The position numbers and the translations under genes were made by a program. From contig JAAUUT010000006.1 of NCBI GenBank assembly GCA_012031035.1, positions 30,270 through 94,269 on the forward strand: a DNA stretch of 64,000 bases, in the 5' to 3' direction. Positions 9,471 to 19,627 of the stretch are shown in pieces. The notes beneath the pieces are model-generated. The model did not search any database and was not told the DNA's origin. It saw nothing but the letters and a program-made list of their open reading frames with translations. The DNA is from Candidatus Altimarinota bacterium (GTDB lineage: Bacteria > Cyanobacteriota > Cyanobacteriia > Cyanobacteriales > Microcystaceae). How positions within the stretch are numbered: the stretch's first letter is position 1; each line of letters begins with the position of its first letter.

Positions 9471-9568
9471 ACATGAATCAGAAGCTGAAACTTCGCTGAT
9501 TTCGTCACTTGGTCGATGAAAGTGAATTAAAAGCCATTTTGAAACCTCCCTGACACAAGTATGAATAC

Positions 9569-9600
9569 TAATTTCACATCAGACGTGAATTGTGAAATTA
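9569..9600. other. Inverted repeat between ruvC and treY
   Basis: Arms TAATTTCAC (9569-9577) and GTGAAATTA (9592-9600) pair perfectly around a 14-base loop between the convergent ruvC and treY genes. It could act as a bidirectional transcript-end hairpin. No T-tract is present, so the terminator call is weak. Confidence 0.4.
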
Positions 9601-9611
9601 TAAGTTCATCC

Positions 9612-12464
9612 CTAATCGCTATTCACTAACAATGCAACTGGAAAATGTTGAAACAGGTTTCCTATTGACAAATTAGTTTTTATGTGCATTTGGGAAATGG
9701 TATTTTTCCAGGCGAAGGACATTTCTGGGGGGAATTCGAGGCGCGTATCTTGCCAAACTTCTTCACCCAAAGGAGGCTTTCCTGGTTCGATAAGGCGCGT
9801 GAGAAAGCGAGGAGCAACGGCGATCGCAATTTTGTCTTCATATCGTCTGGCAAATGCGATAATATTCTCTGCAAATTTACCAGTTACGGTAAGGGGTTGA
9901 TAGTCACCTTGCTCGAATAATTTTTGATCTTCTTTTCTGGCTTTCAGGAGTTGATAGGTTAGAAATAGCTTAATTTTACCGTCTTCTTGGGTAGCTAATA
10001 AGCTTTCTATGAGTTTTAAGAGATCCGAATTAGCTTTGAGTTGAAGAGCTTGCAAAAACGCGCGTCGTTTTTCGTAATCCACCGGACGGCGATTGTCGGG
10101 ATCGACTAAGCTAAAATCCCATAATTCGCAACCTTGATAAAGATCGGGCACGCCTGGGGAGGCATATTTTAATAAAACCTGTGATAATGAATTATAGATG
10201 CTATATTGGGCTACTTTTTTTTGAAAAGGACGAAAGGCTTCTAAAAATTCGTTAGAGGAGAGAACGCGATCGACAAAAGTTAGATAGCCTTCCTCATAAG
10301 TGCTATCGGGTCGCAACCAAGCGGTATGTACTTTAGCTTCGCGGACTGCTTTGATAACATAATCTTTGATGCGATCGCGAAATTCTGATAACTCTTCATC
10401 ATTAAAAGGAAAAGCACCAATTAAGGTTTGATAAAAGAAGTATTCATCATTTTTATCGGGAATCAAACGATCTTCCCTTGATAATTTATGTTGGCGGTTG
10501 ATTGCATTCCACGTCCAAACTTGTTGCTCCCATGTACCAGGCATTTCGGAGAGAATATTAATTCGCGATCGCATATCTTCGCCTCGTTTAGTATCGTGAG
10601 TAGCGGTTGCATTCATCGAATGAAGCCAGCGATTTCCTTCGGAAGCGCTACGTCCAAAGGACGGGCTACGTCTTTCAGACGGGCTTCGCCAACGCCAACG
10701 CGGATCGCATCTTCTCAAATTATAAGCATGGAATTCATCGGGAGTAATGCCAAAAATACTAGGATTACCACCCACTTCATTGAGCGATAGCAGTCGGTTA
10801 TAAATGTAGAGTAAGGTATCTTCTACCCCTTTTGCCATCAACGGTCCCGTTAACTGCTGGAATTTCATCACCCAATGCAATCGTTCGTCTTTTTGTGCGT
10901 CCGTGAGATAGGTTTCGTCTTCGCGCAATAATAATGTTTGAATGAAATCGAGTTCTTTAATCAGTCTGGGAAGTTGTTGTTTAGATTTGGCGATCGCTCT
11001 GTTGATATAATTGCAATCGCACTCGCTAACCTCATGACTGTCAATATAGGTTCGATATACGGGAAATTGCGCTAAGACTTCAGCTAATGCTTGTTTTAAA
11101 CCAACGATTGTAAAATCGCTTCCTTTTCGTGTTTGAGTAGCAATTTGTTTGAGATTTTGAGATAAGCGATCGAGATCGCCTGCTAAATTTTTCTCAACAA
11201 TTAGATGTTTTTTCTCAGCTACGAGTTCTTCATAATTAAGATTTTTGCTCGTAAATCGATGGTAGATTTCTTGCAGATTTTTTTCATTATTAGTTTTACA
11301 AAAAAGTCCATTAACATAGTTGAGAAAATCATAGCCACTGGTTCCCTGAATTTGCCATTGGGAGGGTAAATCTTCTTTGAATTCTAAAATTTTTTCGACA
11401 AGAATATAAACATCTCCCATTTTTTCTTGCAGTCTTTCTAAATATTGAGTTGGGTGATACAGTCCATCGATATGATCGATCCGCAACCCAGTAAATTTTC
11501 CTTCGCTTACGAACTGTTCGATTAAAGCATGGGTTTTGTTAAAAACTTTTAGTTCTTCTACATTGACTGAGATTAGTTCGTTGACTGTAAAAAAGCGTCG
11601 ATAGTTGATTTCTTCTGCGCCTACTTTCCAAAAACAGAGACGATAAAACTGATCGGACAGTAAACTATCTAATAGATTAAAGCTATCTGGATTTCCTGAT
11701 TCTCCATTAAACACCTTAAGATTTTGCGCGAAGAATTCTTGAATTCGCTCGTTTTGCTGACAAAGTTCCCAAATCAAAGATTTAACAAAGGTGATTTGGT
11801 CGCTTCTTTCTCTTCCTTTTGTTTCTAAAGGGATACTTTTAATAAGATAAAGAATACCCAACAGCTTAATAAAATCGGGATTCTGTCTTCCAAGCGATCG
11901 CGTTAATTGTCCGAGGTTATGAGTAATAAATTTTGCATAAGATTCAATCCTAACAGGTAATCGTAAACTAAAATAATTTACGCTTAATCCACTTTTATCA
12001 TAGGCTAATTGAATCTCACCATTTTCTAAACACTCTCCATATAAATTGCCGAGTAGAGGGGCTAATATTTTTCCTTGAAAAACTTCTTCGACGCGCTCCC
12101 AATCGATATCAAAAAAATCAGAATAGATTGATTCTCTTCCATTTTCTAAAATATCCATTAAAAAAGCATTTTGGCTATCGTATGCCATATGATTTGGCAC
12201 AATATCTTGCAGCCATCCTATCTCTTTTTGTTGTAATTTACTAATCAATCTCTCAAATTGTTCTAGCGTTCCCAATTCAGGATTAATTTGTGTAGGATCG
12301 ACCACATCATAACCGTGTGTACTTCCACTTCTTGCTTTAAAGATAGGAGAGGCATATAGATCTGAAATTCCTAAATCAGATAAATAATCAATAATTTCAA
12401 TTGCTCTTTCAAAAGGAAACTTTTTATGAAATTGAAGTCGATAAGTTGCAGTTGGAATTTTCAT
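9612..12464 (-). CDS. treY: Malto-oligosyltrehalose synthase TreY
   Basis: 950 residues. GH13-type intramolecular transglucosylase that turns the reducing-end alpha-1,4 bond of maltodextrin into an alpha,alpha-1,1 trehalosyl bond. Motifs: ATYRLQFHKKFPF at the N-terminus, HGYDVVDPTQINPELG, DIVPNHMAY, GLRIDHIDGL and ATHDTKRGED. Around residues 589-611 a repeat has been inserted in frame, giving an Arg/Ser-rich stretch (WRWRSPSERRSPSFGRS) just before the conserved HDTKR motif, so the usual spacing is broken by about 20-23 residues. treZ lies 171 bp upstream on the same strand, giving the complete TreYZ pathway, which in cyanobacteria makes trehalose from glycogen under desiccation or osmotic stress. 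Confidence 0.93.
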   Translation of the reverse strand: MKIPTATYRLQFHKKFPFERAIEIIDYLSDLGISDLYASPIFKARSGSTHGYDVVDPTQINPELGTLEQFERLISKLQQKEIGWLQDIVPNHMAYDSQNAFLMDILENGRESIYSDFFDIDWERVEEVFQGKILAPLLGNLYGECLENGEIQLAYDKSGLSVNYFSLRLPVRIESYAKFITHNLGQLTRSLGRQNPDFIKLLGILYLIKSIPLETKGRERSDQITFVKSLIWELCQQNERIQEFFAQNLKVFNGESGNPDSFNLLDSLLSDQFYRLCFWKVGAEEINYRRFFTVNELISVNVEELKVFNKTHALIEQFVSEGKFTGLRIDHIDGLYHPTQYLERLQEKMGDVYILVEKILEFKEDLPSQWQIQGTSGYDFLNYVNGLFCKTNNEKNLQEIYHRFTSKNLNYEELVAEKKHLIVEKNLAGDLDRLSQNLKQIATQTRKGSDFTIVGLKQALAEVLAQFPVYRTYIDSHEVSECDCNYINRAIAKSKQQLPRLIKELDFIQTLLLREDETYLTDAQKDERLHWVMKFQQLTGPLMAKGVEDTLLYIYNRLLSLNEVGGNPSIFGITPDEFHAYNLRRCDPRWRWRSPSERRSPSFGRSASEGNRWLHSMNATATHDTKRGEDMRSRINILSEMPGTWEQQVWTWNAINRQHKLSREDRLIPDKNDEYFFYQTLIGAFPFNDEELSEFRDRIKDYVIKAVREAKVHTAWLRPDSTYEEGYLTFVDRVLSSNEFLEAFRPFQKKVAQYSIYNSLSQVLLKYASPGVPDLYQGCELWDFSLVDPDNRRPVDYEKRRAFLQALQLKANSDLLKLIESLLATQEDGKIKLFLTYQLLKARKEDQKLFEQGDYQPLTVTGKFAENIIAFARRYEDKIAIAVAPRFLTRLIEPGKPPLGEEVWQDTRLEFPPEMSFAWKNTISQMHIKTNLSIGNLFQHFPVALLVNSD
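10630..10696. repeat. Palindromic repeat inserted in frame within treY
   Basis: This stretch contains two small hairpins, CGTCC-AAA-GGACG and CGTCT-TTC-AGACG, flanked by CCTTCGGAAGCGCTACG and GGGCTTCGCC. Blocks of this kind are dispersed repeats in cyanobacterial genomes. The reading frame stays open through it, adding about 22 residues to TreY. A related block may occur at 24686-24745. Confidence 0.6.
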
Positions 12465-12635
12465 AATAATGTAATTGAATGATTATAAATTAATGGATTA
12501 TGTGAATCAAATCGGTACAAACTGCGCATTGAATCTATCAATTCTCTGCAAACTCATAATCAACTAAAAGCCTCTCTTTATTTCTCCGTGCCTCTGTGAC
12601 TCTGTGCGAGACAAAAAATAGATTAATAGTTAGGT

Positions 12636-14458
12636 TTAAGATTGATATAAAACGATACTTTTCGCTTGAATAGTAACCGATTTATTGGGAACTAATTGTT
12701 CTGGCATAGTAGCACCAGATCCCATCCATTTACTATCCGAAGAATCGAGTAATTTTTTCCAGTTAATATTGGAGGTATCTATTTTACAAGTTACAGCGCG
12801 ATCGCTAAAGTTCAAAATATAAAATACTCGCTCTTGTTCGTAGTAGCGATTGATTAAAATTAATTTATCCGATTCATTGCTAGATACATTAAGCGCTTTG
12901 TTATCTAGCCTTTTTAAAACGGGATGTTCGCGGCGCAAGCGAATAAGCGTTTGATAAAACTCCCAGAGAACTTTATGCTTACCTTCTTTTTGTTTTTCCC
13001 ACTCTAGCTTACATTTATTAAAAGCATCGGGAGATTGCGGATCGTAAGCTTGACCTTGATATCCTGTCTTTTCAAATTCTTCTTGCTTTCCTCTTCTAAC
13101 GGCTTGAATTAATTCTTCATCCGAATGACTAATAAAATAAAAAAATGGTGTATTTTCGCCATATTCTTCTCCCATAAATAGGAGGGGAATATAAGGCGAT
13201 AAAAGAATGGTTGCTGCTGCTAACTTTAATCCTTCAAATGAGGTTATTTGACTTAATCTTTCCCCTAAGATTCGATTGCCTACTTGGTCGTGATTTTGAG
13301 AAGCAACCAGAAACTTGTGAGCGGGTTCATCAATTGAAGAATTCCCATGACGGCGTTTGCGATCGCGCGAATATTGTCCCGAATAAATAAACCCTTCGCG
13401 CAACGACTTTTCTAAATCTTGAAGACGACCAAAATCTTGATAGTAGCCGTGTAATTCACCAGTTATTAATGTATGTAATGCGTGATGAAAATCATCACAC
13501 CATTGACAATCAATTCCATATCCGCCTTGTTTTTTGAACGAATAACGCGCGCGTCATTTAAATCGCTTTCAGCAGTAAGATAATATTTTCTTCCCTGCTG
13601 TTGAGAAAATGCCTCAACTCTTTCGGCTAATTCTTCCAAAAAATGTTTGACGCTAAGATCGTAAATGCCTTGAATCGCATCCAATCTTAGAGCATCAATG
13701 TGGTAATTTTGCAACCAATATAAAGCATTATTAAGAAAATATTCCCGTACTCCATCGCAATAGGCATCGTCGTAATTGATAGCATCGCCCCAAATTGGAT
13801 GATATTTTGAAGTAAAGTAGGGCCCAAAACTACCTAAATAATTGCCTTCTGGCCCAAGGTGATTGTAGACGACATCTAAGACAACTGCGATTCCTTCTTG
13901 ATGGCAAGCATCAACCAACTTTTTTAACCCATCGGGGCCGCCATAAGAATTTTGTACCGCATAAGGATATACCCCATCGTAACCCCAGTTGCGATCGCCA
14001 GAAAATTGAGCTACGGGCATGATTTCAATTGCAGTAATTCCCAATTCTTTTAAGCGAGACAAACGGGGAATCACTGCTTCAAAAGTACCTTCTTTTGTAA
14101 AAGTACCGATATGAAGTTCGTAGATAATCATCTCCTCTAAAGGAATGCCAGACCAAACCTCATCTGTCCACGAAAATGTTTGATGGTCTATCACTTGAGA
14201 AGGATTGTGTACGCCTTCTGGTTGAAAATTGGATGCAGGATCGGGAAATTCGCTTTCACCATTAAGCTGATACAAATAGCGCGTACCAGGTTCAATTTCT
14301 GTTGCAATTACCTGCCAATACCCGTTTCCTATCGGTTTCAGGGGTAACAATTTTTCTGGTTCAGAAACGATTTTAACAGCTACTTGTGCGAGCAAAGGTG
14401 CCCAAACGGTAAACTGACAGCGAGAATTGCCTAAATAACGAGCGCCAACATTAATCAT
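12636..14458 (-). CDS. treZ: Malto-oligosyltrehalose trehalohydrolase TreZ (frameshifted near 13530)
   Basis: About 607 residues when joined. Releases trehalose from TreY's product. The N-terminal part (from 14458) has the CBM48-like start FTVWAPLLAQVAVKI, the GH13 motifs WGYDGVYPYAVQ and VVYNHLGPEGNYLG, the nucleophile region DALRLDAIQGI, and LTAESDLND with the acid/base glutamate. The frame then ends at 13466. The C-terminal part continues in another frame (KQGGYGIDCQWCDDF...ASQNHDQVGNRILGERL). One extra A in the six-A run (13530-13535) restores the protein exactly. The run lies in frame as A_AAA_AAC, a classic -1 slippery heptamer, so slippage is formally possible. A homopolymer under-call is more likely given the pattern across the window. 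Confidence 0.88.
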
Positions 14459-14790
14459 TCAGTGACTTTACCTTTTAGATCGATCGCGCTTTAAGGCTCA
14501 ATCATCTTTAAGCAAGAATTACCCAAGCTCGACAATTAAAGCTGGATATATAGAATCAAAAATTGCACGTCTTTTTCATCCTCCTTTGGTCAGGTTGCTG
14601 CTATTGTCATATAAATTACTTCAATCCTTGTTCGCCGCTACATAACTTAATTATGTAAAAATTGACAACCTAGTTGTTTTTATATACGCTGACTGGATTC
14701 CAATCAGCGTATTTAGTTATGTAAAGTTTTTGTGGCTTTTGTCGGCTTAAGTTATGATTAAAGTAAGGTTAATCGAGCGGAAAATTACTG
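14459..14790. other. Intergenic region upstream of the PEP-CTERM esterase
   Basis: 332 bp without a gene, between divergent treZ and the esterase. It holds a TTGACA at 14662-14667 with a weak -10 (TATACG, 15-base spacing), a strong hairpin at 14684-14712, and two copies of TTATGTAAA flanking it. No open frame of note is seen. Confidence 0.5.
14684..14712 (+). promoter_or_regulatory. Strong hairpin in the 5' region of the PEP-CTERM esterase gene
   Basis: Arms ATACGCTGA and TCAGCGTAT pair perfectly. After one mismatch, TGG and CCA extend the stem around an ATT loop. It begins 17 bases after a TTGACA -35-like hexamer and lies about 80 bp before the ATG. It could be an operator or a 5'-UTR hairpin. 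Nothing in the sequence decides between them. Confidence 0.45.
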
Positions 14791-15924
14791 ATGAAAAAAA
14801 TGCAATTAACACTCACAGGGAAACTATCGATAGCTTTTGCTAGCAGCACTATTGCGATTGGAACTCTAGTAGTTATGCCAGTTGAAGCCGCCAACTTAAA
14901 TTTGGATGGAATGTATGTTTTTGGCGGCAGCCTATCTGATGTCAATAACAGTTTCAATGCAACCGGAGGAGCTATTCCTGCCCCTCCATTTTTCTCTCGC
15001 GGTCGTCTTACTAACGGTAGAGTTTGGGTAGAACATCTCGCTGATGAGTTGGGATTGAACCCAACCCCTTCAACCGAAATCAATCCCCTCAATCCTCCCA
15101 AGGAAGGAATTAACTTTGCGTTTGGGGGAGTAACAACGGGCGATAAAAGTATTGTTCCAGGATTGCCGGGATTGAAACAGCAGCTTGAAGGTTTTGTCGG
15201 TTCGCTAAAAGGTCAGCCGGCCGACCCTAATGCACTTTACATCGTCGATGGTGCTGCGGCGGCTAATGATTACTTGGGTGGTTTTTCTAAAACGCCCGTT
15301 CAACCTGTGGCTAATATTTTAAATGCTGCGCGACTGCTAGCCGACTCAGGGGCGCGCAATATTTTAGTAGTCAATATGCCAAGTTTAGACCAAACGCCTA
15401 TCGGTCGCCAAACTGACCCTGTAACCCTTGGACTTATCAGCAGAATGCACAATAGGGCACTATCAAGAGGATTAAAAAAATTAGAGAAAACTCGTCCCCA
15501 AACTAACTTTATCTCTTTTAATCTGAATGGTTTATTTCAACAAGCGATCGCCAATCCAAATGCTTTTGGGATCAAAAATGTTACTGATAGCTGCACTAAT
15601 ACTAATCTCTACGATCCCTCAGCTTTTCCTTTAGATCCCAGCAAATTAACTGTTTGTAAACAACCAAAAGATTATCTCTTTTGGGATAGCATCCATCCAA
15701 CCGCGCATATGCACAAGGTTATTGCAGACTCTGCCTACGAAATTCTTAGCGAAGAACTAGAGGAAAAAAAAATATCGGCGCTTTCTGCTACTACTGAAGA
15801 AGTTTCTAATTCCAAAGGAACTTCCGTTCCTGAACCTACTTCAGTTTTAGGGCTGTTTGCTTTTGGATTTCTTGGTAGTTTTTCATCGATCAAACATCAC
15901 TTAAGGCGACCAAAAGTTTTGTAA
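14791..15924 (+). CDS. SGNH/GDSL hydrolase with PEP-CTERM sorting signal
   Basis: 377 residues. A signal peptide (about 1-34, ending VEAA) is followed by the SGNH block MYVFGGSLSDVNN. The usual FGDSLSD has changed to FGGSLSD: the aspartate before the serine is lost while nucleophile S47 is kept. A GGVTTGD block and the C-terminal DSIHPT motif (D about 299, H about 302) complete the catalytic set. The last 35 residues carry a PEP-CTERM signal (VPEPTSVLGLFAFGFLGSF followed by a basic tail), which directs exosortase-dependent sorting to the cell surface. Predicted extracellular esterase/lipase, possibly acting on polysaccharide acyl groups. It stands alone, with a hairpin upstream. Confidence 0.87.
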   Translation: MKKMQLTLTGKLSIAFASSTIAIGTLVVMPVEAANLNLDGMYVFGGSLSDVNNSFNATGGAIPAPPFFSRGRLTNGRVWVEHLADELGLNPTPSTEINPLNPPKEGINFAFGGVTTGDKSIVPGLPGLKQQLEGFVGSLKGQPADPNALYIVDGAAAANDYLGGFSKTPVQPVANILNAARLLADSGARNILVVNMPSLDQTPIGRQTDPVTLGLISRMHNRALSRGLKKLEKTRPQTNFISFNLNGLFQQAIANPNAFGIKNVTDSCTNTNLYDPSAFPLDPSKLTVCKQPKDYLFWDSIHPTAHMHKVIADSAYEILSEELEEKKISALSATTEEVSNSKGTSVPEPTSVLGLFAFGFLGSFSSIKHHLRRPKVL

Positions 15925-15989
15925 CTCTATATGCACTGCGATCGCTTTAAATATTGCGATCGCATTTACTAAATCATAATATTTAAACA

Positions 15990-16271
15990 ATGCGCTATAA
16001 AAACATTGAGAAATTTTACTGCCCCCACTGTCAAAAACGTCTTTGGAATTTAGGAGCGACTCAAACTTATAAAGTTATCTTTACAACAAAATTAATTCGA
16101 GTCCAATTCTATTATCAATTTGAAGAGTTTTTTTGTGAAGAACATGGAAAAATGAAACTTGATATTATTAAAGGCTTTAACAAACAATCGATTCCTTCGG
16201 CCTTAAAGATTCGCTTGTCTCATTCTAAACTTGAGAGCAAGCAAAAATTAAAGTTAAAGCAAGTTAAATGA
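15990..16271 (+). CDS. Hypothetical small zinc-ribbon-like protein
   Basis: 93 residues. FYCPHCQKRLWNLG at residues 9-22 gives one CxxC pair; FFCEEHGKMKLD around 47-58 gives a Cys and a His that could complete a zinc site. The C-terminal third is strongly basic. This pattern resembles short zinc-ribbon proteins. No family name is recognised and the role is unknown. It lies 65 bp after the esterase gene and may be independent. Confidence 0.55.
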   Translation: MRYKNIEKFYCPHCQKRLWNLGATQTYKVIFTTKLIRVQFYYQFEEFFCEEHGKMKLDIIKGFNKQSIPSALKIRLSHSKLESKQKLKLKQVK

Positions 16272-16366
16272 AATTATTTACCAAACAACCTACAAACTTA
16301 CCAATACAATCTTTTTTTACCTTAAAAAATAGTTACTCTATTTTACTTTTTAAAAGATAAACCAAA

Positions 16367-16903
16367 ATGAAACCGAGAGAATTCGAGCGAATTTTTCAAT
16401 TAAATGATGCGATCGGCGATTTTTTGACAGAACAAATCGCATCAGAATGTAAGACAAGCCAATTTTTCGATAAAACTGTTGATACTTGGGTAAAAAAACA
16501 AGAGCAGACAGAACAGTTTAATTTAGCAGGCACTTGCATAGCACCTTGCCAACACTTTCAAACAATCTTAGCAATTAGCCACTTGCACGACGATCGCATT
16601 CCCGATCTTTTAAAAGGGATTACCTGCGAGACATACTATGCAATTTGCATCGGCGAAGGAATGCTGCGATGGTTGCTAAAATGCCAGCAAAAAAATTTAA
16701 ATATTATCCCTTCAACCGAACTAACTACACTTTTTCTACCTTTGATTCGACTTCCATTAGAAAATGAATCTATCGATCTAGTAATTACTAGTCATACTGG
16801 GATTTACGAACAAAATGAAGAATCTAAGATTCTATTTTCAGAAATCTATCGCATCCTCAAACCCGAAGGGATTGCAATTCTCGATCGATGCGATAAAAAC
16901 TAA
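16367..16903 (+). CDS. Hypothetical protein with degenerate methyltransferase-like C-terminus
   Basis: 178 residues. The C-terminal part, LPLENESIDLVITSHTGIY followed by EIYRILKPEGIAILDR, matches motifs IV-VI of class I SAM methyltransferases (...SFDLV... and ...R.LKPGG...). The N-terminal half lacks the glycine-rich SAM-binding motif I. It contains several cysteines (CKTSQF, GTCIAPCQHF, ITCETYYAICIGEG). Either a non-catalytic relative or an unrelated fold; I cannot decide. No operon partner is evident. Confidence 0.5.
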   Translation: MKPREFERIFQLNDAIGDFLTEQIASECKTSQFFDKTVDTWVKKQEQTEQFNLAGTCIAPCQHFQTILAISHLHDDRIPDLLKGITCETYYAICIGEGMLRWLLKCQQKNLNIIPSTELTTLFLPLIRLPLENESIDLVITSHTGIYEQNEESKILFSEIYRILKPEGIAILDRCDKN

Positions 16904-17102
16904 ATCGGATTGGCTCGAACTAACCGAGCATAAAATACATTTAAAATTTTGAAATCCGCCTTAAGATAGTAAGTTATGTAAATTACCTAAAAAAGAATTG
17001 CTATATTACAAATTCCTACTTGAATTAATGAAAAGTGCGATTTTTTGCGAAGATCGGAGTTCAGAATGGAGTTGAATTTCTACCACGAGTCGCAAGGTTA
17101 TT

Positions 17103-19073
17103 ATGTCGCAAACAACCATCGAATCGATCCTTCAGGAGAAGCGTCTATTCTCTCCTCCCGCCGAGTTTTCTCAACAGGCTTATGTCAGAAGCGTTAGAGA
17201 ATACGAACAACTCTACGACAAAGCTAAAGCCAATCCAGAAAGATTTTGGGCAGAACTAGCCGAACAGGAATTAGATTGGTTTCAGAAATGGGATACCGTT
17301 CTTGACTGGCAACCGCCCTTTGCCAAATGGTTTGTTAACGGAAAGATAAATATTTCCTTTAACTGCCTCGATAGACATTTAACAACGTGGCGCAAAAATA
17401 AAGCCGCCTTAATTTGGGAAGGAGAACCAGGAGATTCGCGCACGTTGACCTATGCACAACTGCATCGCGAAGTCTGCCAATTTGCCAATACCATGAAACA
17501 GTTAGGCGTTCAAAAAGGCGATCGCGTTGGGATATATATGCCCATGATTCCCGAAGCCGCGATCGCCATGCTAGCTTGTGCTAGAATTGGCGCGCCCCAT
17601 AGCGTTGTTTTTGGCGGTTTTAGCGCCGAAGCCCTCAAAGATAGACTCGTAGACGCGCAGGCAAAGTTGGTCATTACCGCAGATGGCGGCTACCGCAAAG
17701 ATAATATCATTCCCCTCAAAGAACAAGTCGATCGCGCCCTCGCCGACAACGGCGTTCCCAGCGTACAAAATGTCCTCGTCGTACAGCGTACCAAACAACA
17801 AATCCACATGGAACCAGGGCGCGACCATTGGTGGCACGATCTCCAACAAGGCGCATCGGCAGATTGTCCCGCCGAACCAATGGATAGCGAAGATTTACTC
17901 TTCATTCTCTACACTAGCGGCAGTACGGGTACGCCCAAGGGAGTCGTCCACACGACTGGAGGTTATAACCTCTACACCCACATGACAACCAAATGGCTTT
18001 TCGACCTCAAAGATACCGATGTTTATTGGTGTACGGCCGATGTTGGTTGGATCACGGGTCACAGCTATATCGTTTACGGCCCTCTATCCAACGGCGCAAC
18101 CAGTCTCATGTATGAAGGCGTTCCCCGTCCTTCCAATCCTGGCTGTTTTTGGGATGTTATAGAAAAATACGGCGTAAATATCTTTTACACCGCGCCGACA
18201 GCCATTCGGACGTTTATTAAAATGGGCGAACACTTGCCCAAAGCTAGAGATTTATCCTCTCTGCGCCTATTGGGTACGGTTGGCGAACCGATTAACCCCG
18301 AAGCTTGGGTATGGTATCACCGTATCATTGGCAACGAACGATGTCCAATTGTCGATACGTGGTGGCAAACAGAAACTGGGGGTCATATGATTGCACCCTT
18401 CCCAGGGGCAATTCCGACTAAACCGGGTTCGGCAACTCGTCCTTTTCCCGGCATTATTGCCGATGTCGTAGACTTAGACGGCAATCCTGTCAGCGGAGAA
18501 GAAGGCGGATATTTAGTTATCAAACATCCTTGGCCTGGGATGCTGCGTAATGTGTACGGCAATCCCGAACGCTACCGCAGCACTTATTGGGAACATATTG
18601 CCCCCAGAGACGGGCAATATTTTTACTTTGCTGGCGATGGGGCCAGAAAGGATGAAGATGGCTATTTCTGGGTCATGGGTCGCGTCGATGACGTGATTAG
18701 CGTTTCCGGTCATCGTTTGGGAACAATGGAAGTTGAATCGGCCCTCGTCTCTCACCCGTCGGTTGCTGAGGCAGCAGTAGTCGGAAAACCCGATGAAGTA
18801 ATGGGCGAGTCGATCTTTGCTTTTGTTACTCTAGAAGGTAACTATAGTCCTAGCGATACGTTGATCGACGAACTTAAAAAACACGTTGTTAAAGAGATAG
18901 GTGCGATCGCGCGTCCGGGAGAAATTCGCTTTACCGATGCTTTGCCTAAAACTCGTTCCGGCAAGATTATGCGTCGTTTGTTGCGCAATATCGCAGCCGG
19001 ACAAGAAGTTGCTGGCGATACTTCTACTTTAGAAGATCGCAGCGTTCTCGATAAATTGCGCGGCGGAGCTTAA
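17103..19073 (+). CDS. acs: Acetate-CoA ligase (AMP-forming, acetyl-CoA synthetase)
   Basis: 656 residues, the usual Acs length. Converts acetate, ATP and CoA to acetyl-CoA through acetyl-AMP. Motifs: [14 protein letters not shown] (P-loop), [30 protein letters not shown], and [20 protein letters not shown] at the hinge. Catalytic Lys621 lies in [11 protein letters not shown], the lysine that protein acetyltransferases of the Pat type acetylate to switch Acs off. A Pat-like ligase/GNAT fusion lies elsewhere in this window (55999-58736). A GATAACTGATAATT hairpin follows the gene. Monocistronic by spacing. Confidence 0.96.
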   Translation: MSQTTIESILQEKRLFSPPAEFSQQAYVRSVREYEQLYDKAKANPERFWAELAEQELDWFQKWDTVLDWQPPFAKWFVNGKINISFNCLDRHLTTWRKNKAALIWEGEPGDSRTLTYAQLHREVCQFANTMKQLGVQKGDRVGIYMPMIPEAAIAMLACARIGAPHSVVFGGFSAEALKDRLVDAQAKLVITADGGYRKDNIIPLKEQVDRALADNGVPSVQNVLVVQRTKQQIHMEPGRDHWWHDLQQGASADCPAEPMDSEDLLFILYTSGSTGTPKGVVHTTGGYNLYTHMTTKWLFDLKDTDVYWCTADVGWITGHSYIVYGPLSNGATSLMYEGVPRPSNPGCFWDVIEKYGVNIFYTAPTAIRTFIKMGEHLPKARDLSSLRLLGTVGEPINPEAWVWYHRIIGNERCPIVDTWWQTETGGHMIAPFPGAIPTKPGSATRPFPGIIADVVDLDGNPVSGEEGGYLVIKHPWPGMLRNVYGNPERYRSTYWEHIAPRDGQYFYFAGDGARKDEDGYFWVMGRVDDVISVSGHRLGTMEVESALVSHPSVAEAAVVGKPDEVMGESIFAFVTLEGNYSPSDTLIDELKKHVVKEIGAIARPGEIRFTDALPKTRSGKIMRRLLRNIAAGQEVAGDTSTLEDRSVLDKLRGGA

Positions 19074-19083
19074 ATCAGTTATC

Positions 19084-19124
19084 AATTATCAGTTATCAGT
19101 TATACGCCTTGATAACTGATAATT
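19084..19124 (+). terminator. Repeat-built hairpin downstream of acs
   Basis: Arms AATTATCAGTTATCA (19084-19098) and TGATAACTGATAATT (19110-19124) are perfect complements around an 11-base loop, 11 bases past the acs stop. The arms are made of TTATCAG units, another cyanobacterial short tandem repeat. There is no T-tract, so it may stabilise the 3' end rather than terminate. Confidence 0.5.
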
Positions 19125-19255
19125 AGATATTGACAAGTACAATTATTCACCAAAAAATTTTAATTTTTATTACAAACTTTTGGTAAATCCTTTAAGAAAA
19201 ACTCTTATTTTCGATGCGATCGCCAATCTTATCAAAACTACAAACTTGATTAACA

Positions 19256-19579
19256 ATGAAACTAAAAATTGTTCAAAATTACGATGCCAACTTTACCTTA
19301 GAACCCACAGCTAAAGAAACACTATTTGGTTTATTAACCAACGAAAGCTTTCTTCAACAAGTCAGCCAACAAGCACAAAGTTCATCCGTAGAATTTACCG
19401 AATTATTGTTTCAACCCGTTCCTTATAGCTTATCTACGCCTAAAGGAATGCCCCCTCAATTCGAGCAATATCATAATAGTGAGGATTATCTTATTATCAA
19501 TATTCCTCCTAATTTTATGTTCAAAGCCAAAATTTTTAACCCCAATCGTTTGTGTGCGATTTATCGTAAATCATCATAA
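19256..19579 (+). CDS. Hypothetical protein
   Basis: 107 residues, ATG start, no membrane segment or signal peptide. Polar, with a proline-bearing middle (FQPVPYSLSTPKGMPPQFEQY). The next gene, a GIY-YIG protein, starts 48 bp downstream on the same strand, so the two may be co-transcribed. No family is recognised. Confidence 0.5.
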   Translation: MKLKIVQNYDANFTLEPTAKETLFGLLTNESFLQQVSQQAQSSSVEFTELLFQPVPYSLSTPKGMPPQFEQYHNSEDYLIINIPPNFMFKAKIFNPNRLCAIYRKSS

Positions 19580-19627
19580 ACGATCGCGATTTTATTCAAG
19601 ATTAAAATAATAAAATTAGTAATTTTC

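Noticed and set aside
10488..10790. 100-codon plus-strand frame opposite treY
   Set aside because: Overlaps conserved TreY motifs on the opposite strand and has no RBS or family signal.
12575..12611. CTCTGTG-type tandem units between treY and treZ
   Set aside because: CCTCTGTGACTCTGTG is suggestive of another short cyanobacterial tandem repeat, but only two to three imperfect units are present, too few for a feature.
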